In this document: piece by piece, positions 8,472-17,943 of the stretch | Position numbering within the stretch: the first letter of the stretch is position 1 | How the letters are laid out: every line of letters starts with the position of its first letter | Assembly: GCA_009720755.1 (NCBI GenBank) | Contig: WNKV01000009.1 | Coordinates: forward strand, 62,001-126,000 | Length of the DNA stretch: 64,000 nucleotides | Reading direction: 5' to 3' | DNA from: Rhodoplanes serenus | GTDB taxonomy: Bacteria > Pseudomonadota > Alphaproteobacteria > Rhizobiales > Xanthobacteraceae | The notes under the pieces: model-generated | The model's database searches: none | What the model was told of the DNA's origin: nothing | Seen by the model: the letters and a program-made list of their open reading frames with translations, nothing else | Made by a program: the position numbers and the translations under genes

Positions 8472-9977
8472 TCAGCTCACCCGGACCCGCACGGCATTGC
8501 GCTCCTCGGGGTCGAGGCCGAAGGCGCGCTCCCGCCAGCTCGGCGCCGGCCGATAGACCGCGTCGGTGTCGCGCAGGCCGAGATAGCGCTTCATGCTGCG
8601 CGCCGCCCTGCGGCCGGCCCCCATCGCCTTGATGACGGTGGCGGCGCCGGTGACGATGTCGCCGCCCGCATAGACGCCCGGGATCGAGGTGGCGAGGTCG
8701 GCATCGGTGGCGATGTAGCCGCGCTTGTCGAGCTTGATCCTGGAGGTCTGGCCGATGATCGGGTTGGCGTTGGTGCCGATGGCGACGACGACGAGATCGC
8801 AGTCGAACTCGTATTCGCTGCCGGCGATCGGCACCGGGCTGCGGCGGCCGGAGGCGTCGGGCGCGCCGAGCTCCATGCGGATGCAGCGCAGCGCTCGGAC
8901 ATTGCCTTTGCCGTCGTCGAGCACCTCCACGGGAGCCGTGAGCCACTGGAAGTCGATGCCTTCCTCCTCGGCGTGATGCACCTCCTCGACGCGGGCCGGT
9001 GCCTCGGCGCGGCTGCGCCGATAGATGCAGCGCACCTCGGCGGCGCCGAGCCGCTTGCACACCCGCAGCGCGTCCATAGCGGTGTTGCCGGCGCCGATCA
9101 CCGCCACCCGGGTGCCGATCGGCAGCGGCGTGTCGAAGCCGCCGTCCTTCGCCCGCATCATGTTGCAGCGGGTCAACAGCTCGTTGGCCGACAGGACGCC
9201 GTTGAGATTGTCGCCCGGAATGCCCGGGAAGGTCGGATAGCCGGCGCCGGTGCCGATGAACACCGCGTCGAAGCCCATCTCGCCGATCATCTGCTCGATG
9301 GTGAACAGGCGGCCGACCAGGACGTTGCACTCGAACTTGACGCCGAGCTTCTCCAGGTTGGCGATCTCGGCGTCGATCACGCTGTTCGGGAGCCGGAAGT
9401 CCGGGATGCCGTAGCGCAGCACGCCGCCGGGCACATGGAACGCCTCGTAGACGGTAACGTCGCAGCCCGCCTTGGCCATGTCGGCCGCACACGCCATGCC
9501 GGCCGGTCCGGAGCCGACGATGCCGACCCTGTAGCCGCTCGGCTCGATATAGGGAATGTTGGTCCAGCCGTTGGCGATCGCGGTGTCGCCGACGAAGCGC
9601 TCCAGGCGGCCGATGGCGACCGGCGCCAGCCCCTTCGCCTTGCCGACCACGCAGGCGCCTTCGCACTGGTGCTCCTGCGGGCACACCCGCCCGCACACCG
9701 CCGGCAGCAGGTTGGTCTCGGTGATCACCTCATAGGCGCCGCGAATGTCGCCGGCCGCCAGCCTGGCGACGAAGCCGCGAATGTCGACGCCCACCGGGCA
9801 GCCCTTCACGCAGCCCGGATTGGGGCACTCGATGCAGCGGTCCGTCTCGATCTGCGCCTGCTCGGGCGACAGGCAGAACGTGACCTCGTCGAAGTTGCGG
9901 GCCCGCAGCGTCGGGTTCTGCTCCTCGACATGGGCGCGCTCGCGCGGAATCGTCTTGATGGTCTTCTTCTTCGCCAT
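8472..9977 (-). CDS. nfnB: NfnB-like NADPH-dependent ferredoxin oxidoreductase large subunit
   Basis: The 501-residue protein is of the GltD/NfnB type. Cysteines C48, C51, C56, C60 (CIECPNPGCVKGCPVGVDI) and C95, C99, C105, C109 form the N-terminal Fe-S ligand clusters. A dinucleotide fold VGIVGSGPAGMACAADMAKAG lies near residue 150 and a second, VAVIGAGNTAMDALRVCKRLG, near 290. With NfnA it forms the flavin-based electron-bifurcating NADH-dependent ferredoxin:NADP oxidoreductase. In this setting it could reduce ferredoxin for benzoyl-CoA reductase. A GGGAGGG site precedes the ATG, and only three bases separate it from nfnA. A plain glutamate synthase small subunit is less likely because no large subunit is nearby and nfnA is adjacent. 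Confidence 0.85.
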   Translation of the reverse strand: MAKKKTIKTIPRERAHVEEQNPTLRARNFDEVTFCLSPEQAQIETDRCIECPNPGCVKGCPVGVDIRGFVARLAAGDIRGAYEVITETNLLPAVCGRVCPQEHQCEGACVVGKAKGLAPVAIGRLERFVGDTAIANGWTNIPYIEPSGYRVGIVGSGPAGMACAADMAKAGCDVTVYEAFHVPGGVLRYGIPDFRLPNSVIDAEIANLEKLGVKFECNVLVGRLFTIEQMIGEMGFDAVFIGTGAGYPTFPGIPGDNLNGVLSANELLTRCNMMRAKDGGFDTPLPIGTRVAVIGAGNTAMDALRVCKRLGAAEVRCIYRRSRAEAPARVEEVHHAEEEGIDFQWLTAPVEVLDDGKGNVRALRCIRMELGAPDASGRRSPVPIAGSEYEFDCDLVVVAIGTNANPIIGQTSRIKLDKRGYIATDADLATSIPGVYAGGDIVTGAATVIKAMGAGRRAARSMKRYLGLRDTDAVYRPAPSWRERAFGLDPEERNAVRVRVS

Positions 9978-9980
9978 GGC

Positions 9981-10934
9981 TCACCCTCCCTGGGGCGCGG
10001 GCGCCCCGGCTGCCGCCGAGGCCAGCAGTGCGGCGGCGGTGCGGCCGCGGCAGGTTTCGCTCCAGCGCTCGAAGGCGGCGCGCTCCTGGTCGGCGAACCG
10101 CTTCAGACGCACCATGAGATCGTCGAAGTCGACCTGGTGACCGTCGAAATCCGGACCATCGACGCAGGCGAACTTGATGCCGTCGCCGACCTTGACGCGG
10201 CAGCCGCCGCACATGCCGGTGCCGTCGACCATGATGGGGTTGAGGCTCACCATGGTCTTGAGGAAGTGCGGACGGGTGGTCTCGGCGCATGCCTTCATCA
10301 TGATGGGCGGCCCGATCGCCACCACCTCGTCGATGTCGGCGTGGGTGGCGATCGCCTGCTTCAGGCCCACGGTGACGTTGCCCTTAAGGCCGACCGAGCC
10401 GTCGTCGGTGCAGATGATCAGCTCGTCGCAGCAGGCCCGGAACTTGTCCTCCCAGAACACCAGGTCCTGGCTGCGGAAGCCGACGATGCCGATCACATAG
10501 GCGCCGGCCTCGCGGTGGGCGCGCGCCTGCGGGTAGACCGGGGCGACGCCGAGGCCACCGCCGACGCACACTACCTTGCGGCTGGCGCCGATGTGGCTCG
10601 GCTCGCCCATCGGGCCGGTGAGGGCGTGCAGCGTGGTGCCGACCCGACAGACCTGCTGCATCTCCCGTGTCGTCTTTCCGACAGCCTGGATCACCAGCGT
10701 GATGGTGCCGCGCGTCCGATCGAAGTCCGCGATGGTGAGCGGGATGCGCTCGCCATGCTCGTGCAGCATCACGATGACGAACTGGCCGGGCTTGGCGGCC
10801 TTCGCCATCAGCGGATGGCGGACCTCCAGCAGATAGGTGACGTCGGAGAAGTCCCGGCGGTCGACGATCTCGAAGTCGGAGAGCGTCTGTTGCGTTTGTA
10901 CGGGTGTCTGGGCGGACATCTGTGGGCTCGTCAT
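9981..10934 (-). CDS. nfnA: NfnA-like ferredoxin-NADP oxidoreductase small subunit
   Basis: The 317-residue protein has the ferredoxin-reductase FAD domain (KPGQFVIVMLHEHGERIPLTI), an NAD-binding segment (KVVCVGGGLGVAPVYPQARA) and a C-terminal [2Fe-2S] ligand set, GTGMCGGCRVKVGDGIKFAC. This matches the NfnA/SudB small subunit that carries the bifurcating partner site. The start is uncertain: ATG at 10934 or at 10919, neither with a strong ribosome site. The conserved part begins soon after either. It is the first gene of the nfnA-nfnB-6570 operon and lies about 430 bases downstream of motif site A. Confidence 0.85.
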   Translation of the reverse strand: MTSPQMSAQTPVQTQQTLSDFEIVDRRDFSDVTYLLEVRHPLMAKAAKPGQFVIVMLHEHGERIPLTIADFDRTRGTITLVIQAVGKTTREMQQVCRVGTTLHALTGPMGEPSHIGASRKVVCVGGGLGVAPVYPQARAHREAGAYVIGIVGFRSQDLVFWEDKFRACCDELIICTDDGSVGLKGNVTVGLKQAIATHADIDEVVAIGPPIMMKACAETTRPHFLKTMVSLNPIMVDGTGMCGGCRVKVGDGIKFACVDGPDFDGHQVDFDDLMVRLKRFADQERAAFERWSETCRGRTAAALLASAAAGAPAPQGG

Positions 10935-11481
10935 GCAGGACGCCTGCGCGTTGGGGCGGCCGCAACCTCGCCCCGAAACGATCGAGAACGGTGCGGTCCG
11001 TCCGTTGGTTCTGCGTCTCACCCCGAGGCCGCGGCGCCGGATCGGTGCCGGAACTCGGAGGTCCGCGACGGTCGTGAGCCCCGCACGGTGTGTCGCAATG
11101 ACGACACCGTGGGTGGCCTGCCGGGCGCCGGGCGGCTCTCGCCACACGCACGCCGAGCAGCAAGCAAGGATCGGACCATGGTCGATCCTCCCGTCCCGGT
11201 GGTGCCGCGAATAACACGGCCGCCAACACCGGGCGAGACCGCCATCCGTCGGATACGTGGCGGGCAGGGCCATGCTGTAAGCGAGCGCATGCCGCGTGTA
11301 GGGACGGCGCAGACGGTGTGCGGCTCTTTCGGTTCCTAGTGGTCGATCCGGTTCAATTGCAGCATTAAGGTACCAAAATATATGAAATGAGCAAGCCGAA
11401 CTCGCGCAGCCTTGGTGCGGCACGGCCGTGGTGGCGCTCGGCGACGCGGCGCCGGGTGCCACACGCCGTTGCGTGAGGATG
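10935..11481. other. gene-free stretch upstream of nfnA
   Basis: This 547-base stretch holds no convincing gene. It contains motif site A (11362-11381) in an AT-rich island, with a -35-like TTGCTC on the minus strand 16 bases before TACCTT. This would give an nfn transcript with a leader of over 400 bases. A small minus-strand reading frame (11179-11018, 53 codons, GGGAGG before its ATG) is possible but its composition is not protein-like. Confidence 0.5.
11362..11381 (-). promoter_or_regulatory. GTAC-centred motif, site A (nfn promoter)
   Basis: GCATTAAGGTACCAAAATAT is one of seven related 20-bp sites in the aromatic region. On the minus strand it overlaps a possible core promoter for nfnA (TTGCTC, 16 bases, TACCTT). 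It may be the operator of the BadM-like repressor encoded at 25413-25871; this is inferred from recurrence and position. Confidence 0.5.
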
Positions 11482-14145
11482 CTACGGCGCGTCGCCGAGC
11501 GGCAGCCGGCAGTCCACAACACCGGGATCGGTGCCGGGCCGCAGCGCGAAGCCGCAGCGGCGGGCGAGCCGCAGCATGGCCTCGTTCTCGGCCAGCACCT
11601 GGGCGCCGATGGTGCCGGTGTGCCTGGCGCGATGATGGCGCACGATCTTGTCCATGAGGGTGGTGCCGAGCCCGGTGCCCTTGAGGTCGGAGCGCACCAG
11701 GATGGCGAGCTCGGCGTGGCGGTTGTCGGCATCCGTCGAGGTGCGGACCACGCCCAGCGTCTCCGGCCGGCCATCCAGGCCGGGGCGGGTGGCGATGAAC
11801 GCCATCTCGCGATCGTAGTCGATCTGGGTGAGGCGGGCGAGCTGGTGGTGCTCCAGCTTGCGGGTCGAGCCGTGAAAGCGATAGCGCAGATCCTGCGGGC
11901 TCATCCGGCCGACCAGCTCGGCGTGGGCGGTCTCGTCCTCGGGGCGAATCGGGCGCAGCAGCACGGGGGTGCCGTCGTGCAGCGTCGTGGTCTCCTCCAG
12001 AGCGCTCGGATAAGGCAGGATCGACAGGCGGCGCAGGTCGCTGTCGTCCGGAGGGGCGACGCGAATCCGCGCGTCGACCGCGAGCACGCCCTGGTCGTTC
12101 GAGAACAGCGGGTTGATGTCGCAGGCGACGATCTCGGGATTGTCGACCAGCATGGCCGACAGCCGCACCATCGCCTCCGCGATGGCGTCGCGATCGGCTT
12201 CCGGCCGGGCGCCGTGCGCCTCCAGCCGGCGCGAGATCCGGGTCCGCGCGATCACCTGGCGGGCCAGCGGCAGGTTGAGCGGCGGCAGCGTGACGGTGTG
12301 GTCGCGCACCAGCTCGACGGCGCGCCCGCCCTCGCCGAACACGATCACCGGGCCGAACAGCGGATCGCAGGCGATGCCGAGCATGAGCTGCCGCGAATGC
12401 GGCCTTAGCACCATGCGCTGGACCGCGAAGCCCTCCAGCCGCGCCTCGGGCGCCGTCTGCCGCACGCGCTGGAGAATGCCATCGGCGGCGGCCCGTACCG
12501 CCTCGGCGGTCTCCAGATTCAGGGCGACGCCGCCGACGTCCCACTTGCGGGCGAGATCGGGCGACGAGACGGTGAGCGCCACCGGATAGCCGATGCGGTC
12601 GGCGGCGGCCGCGGCCTCCTCGCCGGAGGCGACCACGATGCTCTCGACCGTCGGAATGCCATAGGCGGCCAGCAGCGCGCGGGTCTCGGGATCGCCCAGC
12701 ATGCCGCCCGGCCGGGCGAGGCCGGCGAGCACGATGGGGCGGGCGATCGCGCGTGCCGGCCGGGTGTCGATCAGGTCGGCCGGCGGCGTCTCCATCAGCA
12801 TCGCCTGGTTGCGACGGTAGTGGACGAGATGGCGGAAGCCGCGGACGGCAGCGCCGATCGATCCGTAGTTTGGCAGTCCCGCGTCGGCGAACAGGCGCAG
12901 CGCCGGGCCGGTGGTCTCGCCGCCGATCCAGCACGCCAGCACGGCGCCGTGACAGCGCTTCTGCGTCTCGATCACGGCGCGCGCCACCTCGGTGCCGTCG
13001 ACGAGGGCGTTGGGGCTGTGGATGATGAGGACGCCGTCGACCTCCATGGCTTCGAGCAGCACCTTCAGGGCTGCCGCATAGGTGGTGGCGGGAACGCCGG
13101 CACCGAGCAAAACGGGATTGCCCGGCACGCAGCCGCGGGGAAGCTGGTCGGCGAGCTTCGCCAGGGTCTCGGGCGCCAGGGGCGTCGCCTCGCCGCCCTC
13201 GGTGGCGTCGATCTCGTCGATCGCCATCAGGGCAGGACTGGCGCCGTTGGACAGCACCGCCAGCCGCTCGCCGCGGATCTGCTTGGAGCGGGCCAGCGTC
13301 TCCACCGCACCGAACAGCTCGTCGATGGTCTCCACCCGCAGCGCGCCGGCGCGTCGCACCGCGGCGTCGAACACCTCGTCGGGCGCCGCCAGCGCCTCCG
13401 CCATGAACGGGCCGATGGCGCGGCCGCCGTCTCGTCCACGGCCGCCGCGGGTCATCAGCACCGGCTTGTTGCGGGCGGCGGCCCGCACCGCCGGCATGAA
13501 TTCGCGACGGGCGTGGATCGCCTCCACATGCAGCAGGATCGCCTTGGTGTCCTCGTCGTTGGCGAGATAGTCGATGACGTCGGCGAAATCGATCTCGGCG
13601 CCGTCGCCGAGCGAGACGATGCACGAGAAGCCGATGCCGCGCGGCCGCGCCCAGTCGAGCACCGCGGCGCACAGCGGCCCCGATTGCGACACGAACGCCA
13701 CCCGGCCGGGACTGGCTGGAAGGTGCGCGAAGCTGGCGTTGAGGCGGGCGCGCGGCACCAGGACGCCGAGGCTGGCGCCGCCGAGCAGGCGCAGCCCGTG
13801 CGGTCGCGCCGCAGCCAGCATGGCGGCGGTGTCGACATCGTCGGCCGCCACGATGGCGGCCCGCGTGCCCTTGCGGCCGAGCGCATCGAGCAGCGCCGGC
13901 ACCGTGGCGCCCGGCGTGCACAGCACCGCGAGATCGGGGCTGAGGGGCAGGGCGGCGACGTCCGGATAGGCGAGCACGCCGGCCACCGCCTGCCGCTTGG
14001 GATTGACCGGCATGATCGGGCCGGGGAACAGCCCGTCGAGCAGGTTGCGCATGACCGTGGCGCCGACCGACCGCGGGCGCTCGCTGGCGCCGATCACGGC
14101 AACCGAGCGCGGCGCGAACAGGGACGACAGGTTCAGAACCGACAT
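11482..14145 (-). CDS. Pat-type protein acetyltransferase (NDP-forming acyl-CoA synthetase domain plus GNAT)
   Basis: The 887-residue fusion begins with a CoA-binding Rossmann domain (SVAVIGASERPRSVGATVMRN, residues 14-34), then succinyl-CoA-synthetase-like and ATP-grasp domains, and ends with a GNAT domain whose acetyl-CoA loop is LKGTGLGTTLMDKIV near residue 830. PatZ/Pat enzymes of this layout acetylate the catalytic lysine of AMP-forming acyl-CoA synthetases; the Rhodopseudomonas palustris homologue is known to act on benzoate-CoA ligase. It follows gcdH on the same strand by 89 bases. Both benzoate-CoA-ligase-family proteins in this window carry a PKTATGK motif that fits the known target pattern. 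Acetate-CoA ligase activity of the front half is the alternative but is usually absent in such fusions. Confidence 0.85.
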   Translation of the reverse strand: MSVLNLSSLFAPRSVAVIGASERPRSVGATVMRNLLDGLFPGPIMPVNPKRQAVAGVLAYPDVAALPLSPDLAVLCTPGATVPALLDALGRKGTRAAIVAADDVDTAAMLAAARPHGLRLLGGASLGVLVPRARLNASFAHLPASPGRVAFVSQSGPLCAAVLDWARPRGIGFSCIVSLGDGAEIDFADVIDYLANDEDTKAILLHVEAIHARREFMPAVRAAARNKPVLMTRGGRGRDGGRAIGPFMAEALAAPDEVFDAAVRRAGALRVETIDELFGAVETLARSKQIRGERLAVLSNGASPALMAIDEIDATEGGEATPLAPETLAKLADQLPRGCVPGNPVLLGAGVPATTYAAALKVLLEAMEVDGVLIIHSPNALVDGTEVARAVIETQKRCHGAVLACWIGGETTGPALRLFADAGLPNYGSIGAAVRGFRHLVHYRRNQAMLMETPPADLIDTRPARAIARPIVLAGLARPGGMLGDPETRALLAAYGIPTVESIVVASGEEAAAAADRIGYPVALTVSSPDLARKWDVGGVALNLETAEAVRAAADGILQRVRQTAPEARLEGFAVQRMVLRPHSRQLMLGIACDPLFGPVIVFGEGGRAVELVRDHTVTLPPLNLPLARQVIARTRISRRLEAHGARPEADRDAIAEAMVRLSAMLVDNPEIVACDINPLFSNDQGVLAVDARIRVAPPDDSDLRRLSILPYPSALEETTTLHDGTPVLLRPIRPEDETAHAELVGRMSPQDLRYRFHGSTRKLEHHQLARLTQIDYDREMAFIATRPGLDGRPETLGVVRTSTDADNRHAELAILVRSDLKGTGLGTTLMDKIVRHHRARHTGTIGAQVLAENEAMLRLARRCGFALRPGTDPGVVDCRLPLGDAP

Positions 14146-14234
14146 GGCGATCCCGTGCGGCGAGACGCCCGCCGGCGGCGGGACGTCCGATTATAGAAGA
14201 GCGTCCCCGGTCCCGGCGAGCTTCAAACGGCTTC

Positions 14235-15422
14235 TCAGGCCACGAAGGCGTTGAGGCCCGTGATGGCGCGGCCGAGAATCAGGGCGTGGACATCATGGGT
14301 GCCTTCGTAGGTGTTCACCGCTTCGAGATTCATGGCGTGGCGGATGACGTGGAACTCGTCCGAGATGCCGTTGCCGCCGTGCATGTCGCGCGCCACCCGG
14401 GCGATCTCCAGCGCCTTGCCGCAGTTGTTGCGCTTGAGCAGTGAGATCATCTCGGGCGAGAAGCGGCCATCGTCGAACAGCCGGCCGAGACGCAGGCAGG
14501 CATGCAGCCCGAGGGTGATCTCGGTCTGCATGTTGGCGAGCTTCCACTGGATGAGCTGGTTGTTGGCGAGCGGGCGGCCGAACTGCTTGCGGTCGAGGGT
14601 GTACTGGCGGGCGGCGTGGAAGCAGAACTCGGCCGCCCCGAGAACGCCCCAGGCGATGCCGTAGCGCGCCCGGTTGAGACAGCCGAACGGTCCCTTGAGG
14701 CCGGTGATGCCGGGCAGCCGGTTGGCGTCCGGAACGAACACCTCGTCCATCACGATCTCGCCGGTCGCCGAGGCGCGCAGCGAGAACTTGCCCTCGATGC
14801 GTGGCGCCGACAGGCCGGGCATGCCCTTCTCGAGCACGAAGCCGCGGATGGCGCCGTCGTCGTCCTTGGCCCACACCACGAAGACGTCGGCGACCGGCGC
14901 GTTGGTGATCCACGTCTTGGTGCCGGAGAGCACCCAGCCGTCGCGGGTCCGGCGGGCGCGGCTGCGCATGCCGCCGGGATCGGAGCCGGCATCCGGCTCG
15001 GTGAGCCCGAAGCAGCCGATCTGCTCGCCGGCCGCGAGGCCGGGAAGATAGCGCCGGCGCTGGTCTTCCGATCCGTAGGCGTAGATCGGGTACATCACCA
15101 GCGAGGACTGCACGCTCATGGCGGAGCGGTAGCCGGAATCGACGCGCTCGACCTCCCGCGCGATGAGTCCGTAGCCGACATAGTTGATGCCGGCGCCGCC
15201 GTAGTCCGGGCTCAGCGTTGGGCCGAGGAAGCCGAGTGCGCCCATCTCCTTCATCACGGCGGTGTCGAAGGTCTCGTGGCGGTTGGCGTCGCGGACTCGC
15301 GGCAGAAGCCGTTCCTGGCAATAGTCGCGCGCCGTGTCGCGCACCATGCGCTCGTCTTCGGTCAGGCAGTCGTCCAGCATCAGCGGGTCGTCCCACAGGA
15401 ACGGATGCTTGTCGGCGGGCAT
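14235..15422 (-). CDS. gcdH: glutaryl-CoA dehydrogenase (decarboxylating)
   Basis: The 395-residue acyl-CoA dehydrogenase oxidises and decarboxylates glutaryl-CoA to crotonyl-CoA with an FAD cofactor. It shows [16 protein letters not shown] and [23 protein letters not shown] (FAD and substrate binding). Near the C-terminus the glutaryl-CoA-dehydrogenase-like [21 protein letters not shown] carries the catalytic Glu. Length and C-terminal motif distinguish it from general short-chain enzymes. The ATG at 15422 has CGGAGAG upstream; an upstream in-frame Met at 15503 would add a spurious leader crossing motif site B'. The gene is divergent from had and is followed by the Pat gene, probably in one operon. 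Confidence 0.9.
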   Translation of the reverse strand: MPADKHPFLWDDPLMLDDCLTEDERMVRDTARDYCQERLLPRVRDANRHETFDTAVMKEMGALGFLGPTLSPDYGGAGINYVGYGLIAREVERVDSGYRSAMSVQSSLVMYPIYAYGSEDQRRRYLPGLAAGEQIGCFGLTEPDAGSDPGGMRSRARRTRDGWVLSGTKTWITNAPVADVFVVWAKDDDGAIRGFVLEKGMPGLSAPRIEGKFSLRASATGEIVMDEVFVPDANRLPGITGLKGPFGCLNRARYGIAWGVLGAAEFCFHAARQYTLDRKQFGRPLANNQLIQWKLANMQTEITLGLHACLRLGRLFDDGRFSPEMISLLKRNNCGKALEIARVARDMHGGNGISDEFHVIRHAMNLEAVNTYEGTHDVHALILGRAITGLNAFVA

Positions 15423-15468
15423 TGTCGGACTCTCCGGGAGGGCTGCTGGCGAACTCTGGCCAGTAAAG

Positions 15469-15488
15469 GCAAACAGGTACGATAATGC
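15469..15488 (-). promoter_or_regulatory. GTAC-centred motif, site B' (gcdH promoter)
   Basis: On the minus strand this reads GCATTATCGTACCTGTTTGC, close to site B 131 bases away on the other strand. It ends about 46 bases before the gcdH start, where an operator or core promoter would be expected. No clear TTG -35 hexamer is visible for this copy. Confidence 0.5.
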
Positions 15489-15603
15489 GTGTATCGCTGG
15501 CATGGCGATGCCGCGCCGTCAAGTCCACCGCGTGTCTCTCCGGCGTCGCAAGCGCGGCTCTGTGCGGTGCGACCAACGCGGCCGGCCGGCGACCGCGGGA
15601 GCC

Positions 15604-15638
15604 TTGACCCGCAATCCAGCATTATGGTACGTCAATGC
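15604..15638 (+). promoter_or_regulatory. had-bcr operon promoter with GTAC-centred motif, site B
   Basis: A -35-like TTGACC (15604-15609) is followed after 18 bases by TACGTC, inside the motif GCATTATGGTACGTCAATGC (15619-15638), whose ends form a GCATT/AATGC inverted repeat. It lies 55 bases before the had start and is the only clear promoter before the eight-kilobase had-oah-dch-bcr operon. An operator overlapping the promoter would fit repression by a BadM-type protein. Confidence 0.55.
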
Positions 15639-15693
15639 GTATATTGATGCCGCGTGCCCCCCGACCGCGGCGGCGGCAACGCAGGGGAGAGGA

Positions 15694-16761
15694 ATGTCCA
15701 AGGCTTCGTATCGGTGGGTGACGACGGCGGTCGGCGCGCCCTTGGTCTGCGAGGAGATGGCGGTGCCGGCTCCGGGAGTCGGCCAGGTGCTGGTCGAGGT
15801 CGCCGGCTGCGGCGTCTGCCACACCGATCTCGGCTTCCACTATGACGGGGTGCGCACCAACAAGCCGCTGCCGCTGACGCTTGGCCACGAGATCAGCGGG
15901 CGCGTCGTCGCGGCCGGCGCCGGAGCGGAGAGCTGGGTCGGCCGCGCCGTCATCGTGCCGGCCGTGATTCCGTGCGGCCGGTGCGACGCCTGCCGGCGCG
16001 GCCGTGGCACCATCTGCGCCGAGCAGGTGATGCCGGGCAACGACATCGAGGGCGGCTTCGCCAGCCACATCGTGGTCCCGGCCGCGGGCCTCTGCCCCGT
16101 CGACGAAGCGCGGCTTGCCGCCGCAGGGCTCGCGCTCGCCGACCTCTCGGTGGTGGCCGACGCCGTCACCACGCCCTACCAGGCCGTCGTCCAGGCCGAG
16201 GTCGGGCCCGGCACGCTCGCCGTCGTCATCGGCACCGGCGGGGTGGGCGGCTACTGCGTGCAGATCGCCGCCGCCTTCGGGGCCACCGTGGTGGCGATCG
16301 ACGTCGATGCGAAGAAGCTCGAGATCATCGCGCAGCACGGCGCCGCCAAGACCATCAACGCCCGTGAGGTCGATCAGAAGGCGTTGAAGAAGGAGATCGG
16401 CGCCTTCGCCAAGGAGCGTGGCCTGCCGGCGCGCGAGTGGGTGATCTTCGAGTGCTCCGGCACGGCGGCCGGACAGGCGACCGCCTGGAGCCTGCTGACC
16501 CATGGCGGCACCGTCGCGGTGGTCGGCTTCACCATGGACAAGCTCGAGCTGCGCCTGTCGAACCTGATGGCGTTCCACGCCCGCGCGCTCGGCAACTGGG
16601 GCTGCCCGCCCGAGCTCTATCCCGGTGCGCTCGATCTGGTGCTCGACGGCCGCATCGCGCTCGCGCCGTTTGTCGAGCGTCATCCGCTCGACAGCATCAA
16701 CCAGGTGTTCGCCGACGCCCACGACCACAAGCTGGTGCGGCGCGCCATCATGGTGCCCTGA
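15694..16761 (+). CDS. had: 6-hydroxycyclohex-1-ene-1-carbonyl-CoA dehydrogenase
   Basis: The 355-residue zinc-dependent medium-chain dehydrogenase carries catalytic-zinc residues in CGVCHTD (C39, C42) and GHE (H65, E66), structural-zinc cysteines C94, C97, C100 and C108, and a Rossmann loop [20 protein letters not shown]. In the ring-cleavage branch of benzoyl-CoA degradation Had oxidises the hydroxyl added by Dch, using NAD, to give 6-oxocyclohex-1-ene-1-carbonyl-CoA. The neighbours oah and dch make this specific assignment much stronger than a generic alcohol dehydrogenase. The ATG at 15694 has GGGGAGAGGA directly upstream. It is the first gene of the operon. Confidence 0.92.
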   Translation: MSKASYRWVTTAVGAPLVCEEMAVPAPGVGQVLVEVAGCGVCHTDLGFHYDGVRTNKPLPLTLGHEISGRVVAAGAGAESWVGRAVIVPAVIPCGRCDACRRGRGTICAEQVMPGNDIEGGFASHIVVPAAGLCPVDEARLAAAGLALADLSVVADAVTTPYQAVVQAEVGPGTLAVVIGTGGVGGYCVQIAAAFGATVVAIDVDAKKLEIIAQHGAAKTINAREVDQKALKKEIGAFAKERGLPAREWVIFECSGTAAGQATAWSLLTHGGTVAVVGFTMDKLELRLSNLMAFHARALGNWGCPPELYPGALDLVLDGRIALAPFVERHPLDSINQVFADAHDHKLVRRAIMVP

Positions 16762-16803
16762 GGCGCCACCCGACATTCCGTTTCGCGCTTTCGAGAGGAC
16801 CGA

Positions 16804-17943
16804 ATGACCGCAATCGCCACCACCCACCGGGACGCCGCCGCCGCGCCGGCGCTGAAGGATCACAACCTCGTCGCCGACTTCGGCACGCCCGGCGTGATCT
16901 ACGAGAAGCGACCCGTCCGCACGCCCGACGGCAAGCCGGTGCCGGGCCTGTTCAACGCCTGGATCACCCTCAACAACCCGGCGCAGTTCAACTCCTACAC
17001 GACCGACATGGTGAAGGCGGTGATTCTGGCGTTCCGCGCCGCCTCCAACGCCCGCGACGTCGTCGCGGTGGTGTTCACCGGCGCTGGCGACAAGGCGTTC
17101 TGCACCGGCGGCAACACCAAGGAATACGCCGAGTACTACGCCGGGAATCCGCAGGAGTACCGCCAGTACATGCGGCTGTTCAACGACATGGTCTCGGCGA
17201 TTCTGGGCTGCGACAAGCCGGTGGTGTGCCGCGTCAACGGCATGCGGATCGGCGGCGGCCAGGAGATCGGCATGGCCTGCGACTTCACCGTCGCGCAGGA
17301 CATGGCCCGCTTCGGCCAGGCCGGCCCCAAGCACGGCTCGGCCCCGATCGGCGGCGCCACCGACTTCCTGCCCGTCATGGTCGGCTGCGAGATGGCGATG
17401 GTGTCGGGCTCGCTGTGCGAGCCGTGGTCGGCCCACAAGGCGTATCGCCTCGGCATGATCACCGACATCGTGCCGGCCCTGAAGGTGGACGGCAAGTATG
17501 TCGCCAACCCGCTGGTGATCACCGACCGCTATCTCGACGAGTACGGCCGCATCGTCCACGGCGAGCCGAAGTCCGGCGAGGAGCTCGCCGCCGCCAAGGA
17601 CGTGCTGAAGAAGGGCGTGGTGGATCTCTCGCTCCTCGACGAGAAGGTCGAGGCGCTGTGCGCCAAGATTCTGCTCACCTTCCCGGATTGCTTCACCAAG
17701 ACCATCGAGGAGCTGCGCAAGCCCAAGATCGACGCCTGGAACGCCAACAAGGAGAACAGCCGCGCCTGGCTCGCCCTCAACATGATGACCGAGGCGCGTG
17801 CCGGCTTCCGTGCCTTCAACGAGGGCACCAAGGAGGACCGCGAGATCGACTTCGTGGCGCTCCGCCAGGCGCTCGCGGCCGGCACGCCGTGGACCGACGA
17901 GCTGACCGAGGGCCTGATGCCGAAGGCGAGGGCGGGCCGATGA
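16804..17943 (+). CDS. oah: 6-oxocyclohex-1-ene-1-carbonyl-CoA hydrolase
   Basis: The 379-residue crotonase-superfamily enzyme adds water twice and cleaves the ring C-C bond of 6-oxocyclohex-1-ene-1-carbonyl-CoA, giving 3-hydroxypimeloyl-CoA. It has the oxyanion-hole regions DKAFCTGGNTKEYAEYY (about residue 98) and MRIGGGQEIGMACDF (about 147), and at 379 residues it is longer than ordinary enoyl-CoA hydratases, as is typical of Oah. It lies between had and dch, and its TGA overlaps the dch ATG (ATGA). Presence of Oah indicates the Thauera/Magnetospirillum-type lower pathway rather than the BadKHI route of Rhodopseudomonas palustris. Confidence 0.93.
   Translation: MTAIATTHRDAAAAPALKDHNLVADFGTPGVIYEKRPVRTPDGKPVPGLFNAWITLNNPAQFNSYTTDMVKAVILAFRAASNARDVVAVVFTGAGDKAFCTGGNTKEYAEYYAGNPQEYRQYMRLFNDMVSAILGCDKPVVCRVNGMRIGGGQEIGMACDFTVAQDMARFGQAGPKHGSAPIGGATDFLPVMVGCEMAMVSGSLCEPWSAHKAYRLGMITDIVPALKVDGKYVANPLVITDRYLDEYGRIVHGEPKSGEELAAAKDVLKKGVVDLSLLDEKVEALCAKILLTFPDCFTKTIEELRKPKIDAWNANKENSRAWLALNMMTEARAGFRAFNEGTKEDREIDFVALRQALAAGTPWTDELTEGLMPKARAGR

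Noticed and set aside
11018-11179. 53-codon minus-strand frame with a good ribosome site in the nfn leader
   Set aside because: Composition (Arg, Ser and Pro throughout) does not look like a folded protein and the promoter position is uncertain; kept only as a possible leader peptide in the region note.
11336-13921. 861-codon minus-strand frame overlapping the Pat gene in another frame
   Set aside because: Arg/His/Pro-rich without domains; the overlapping frame encodes a complete Pat-type protein.
15632-15647. TCAAT-N6-ATTGA inverted repeat next to motif site B
   Set aside because: Not repeated at the other aromatic-island promoters, so probably incidental.
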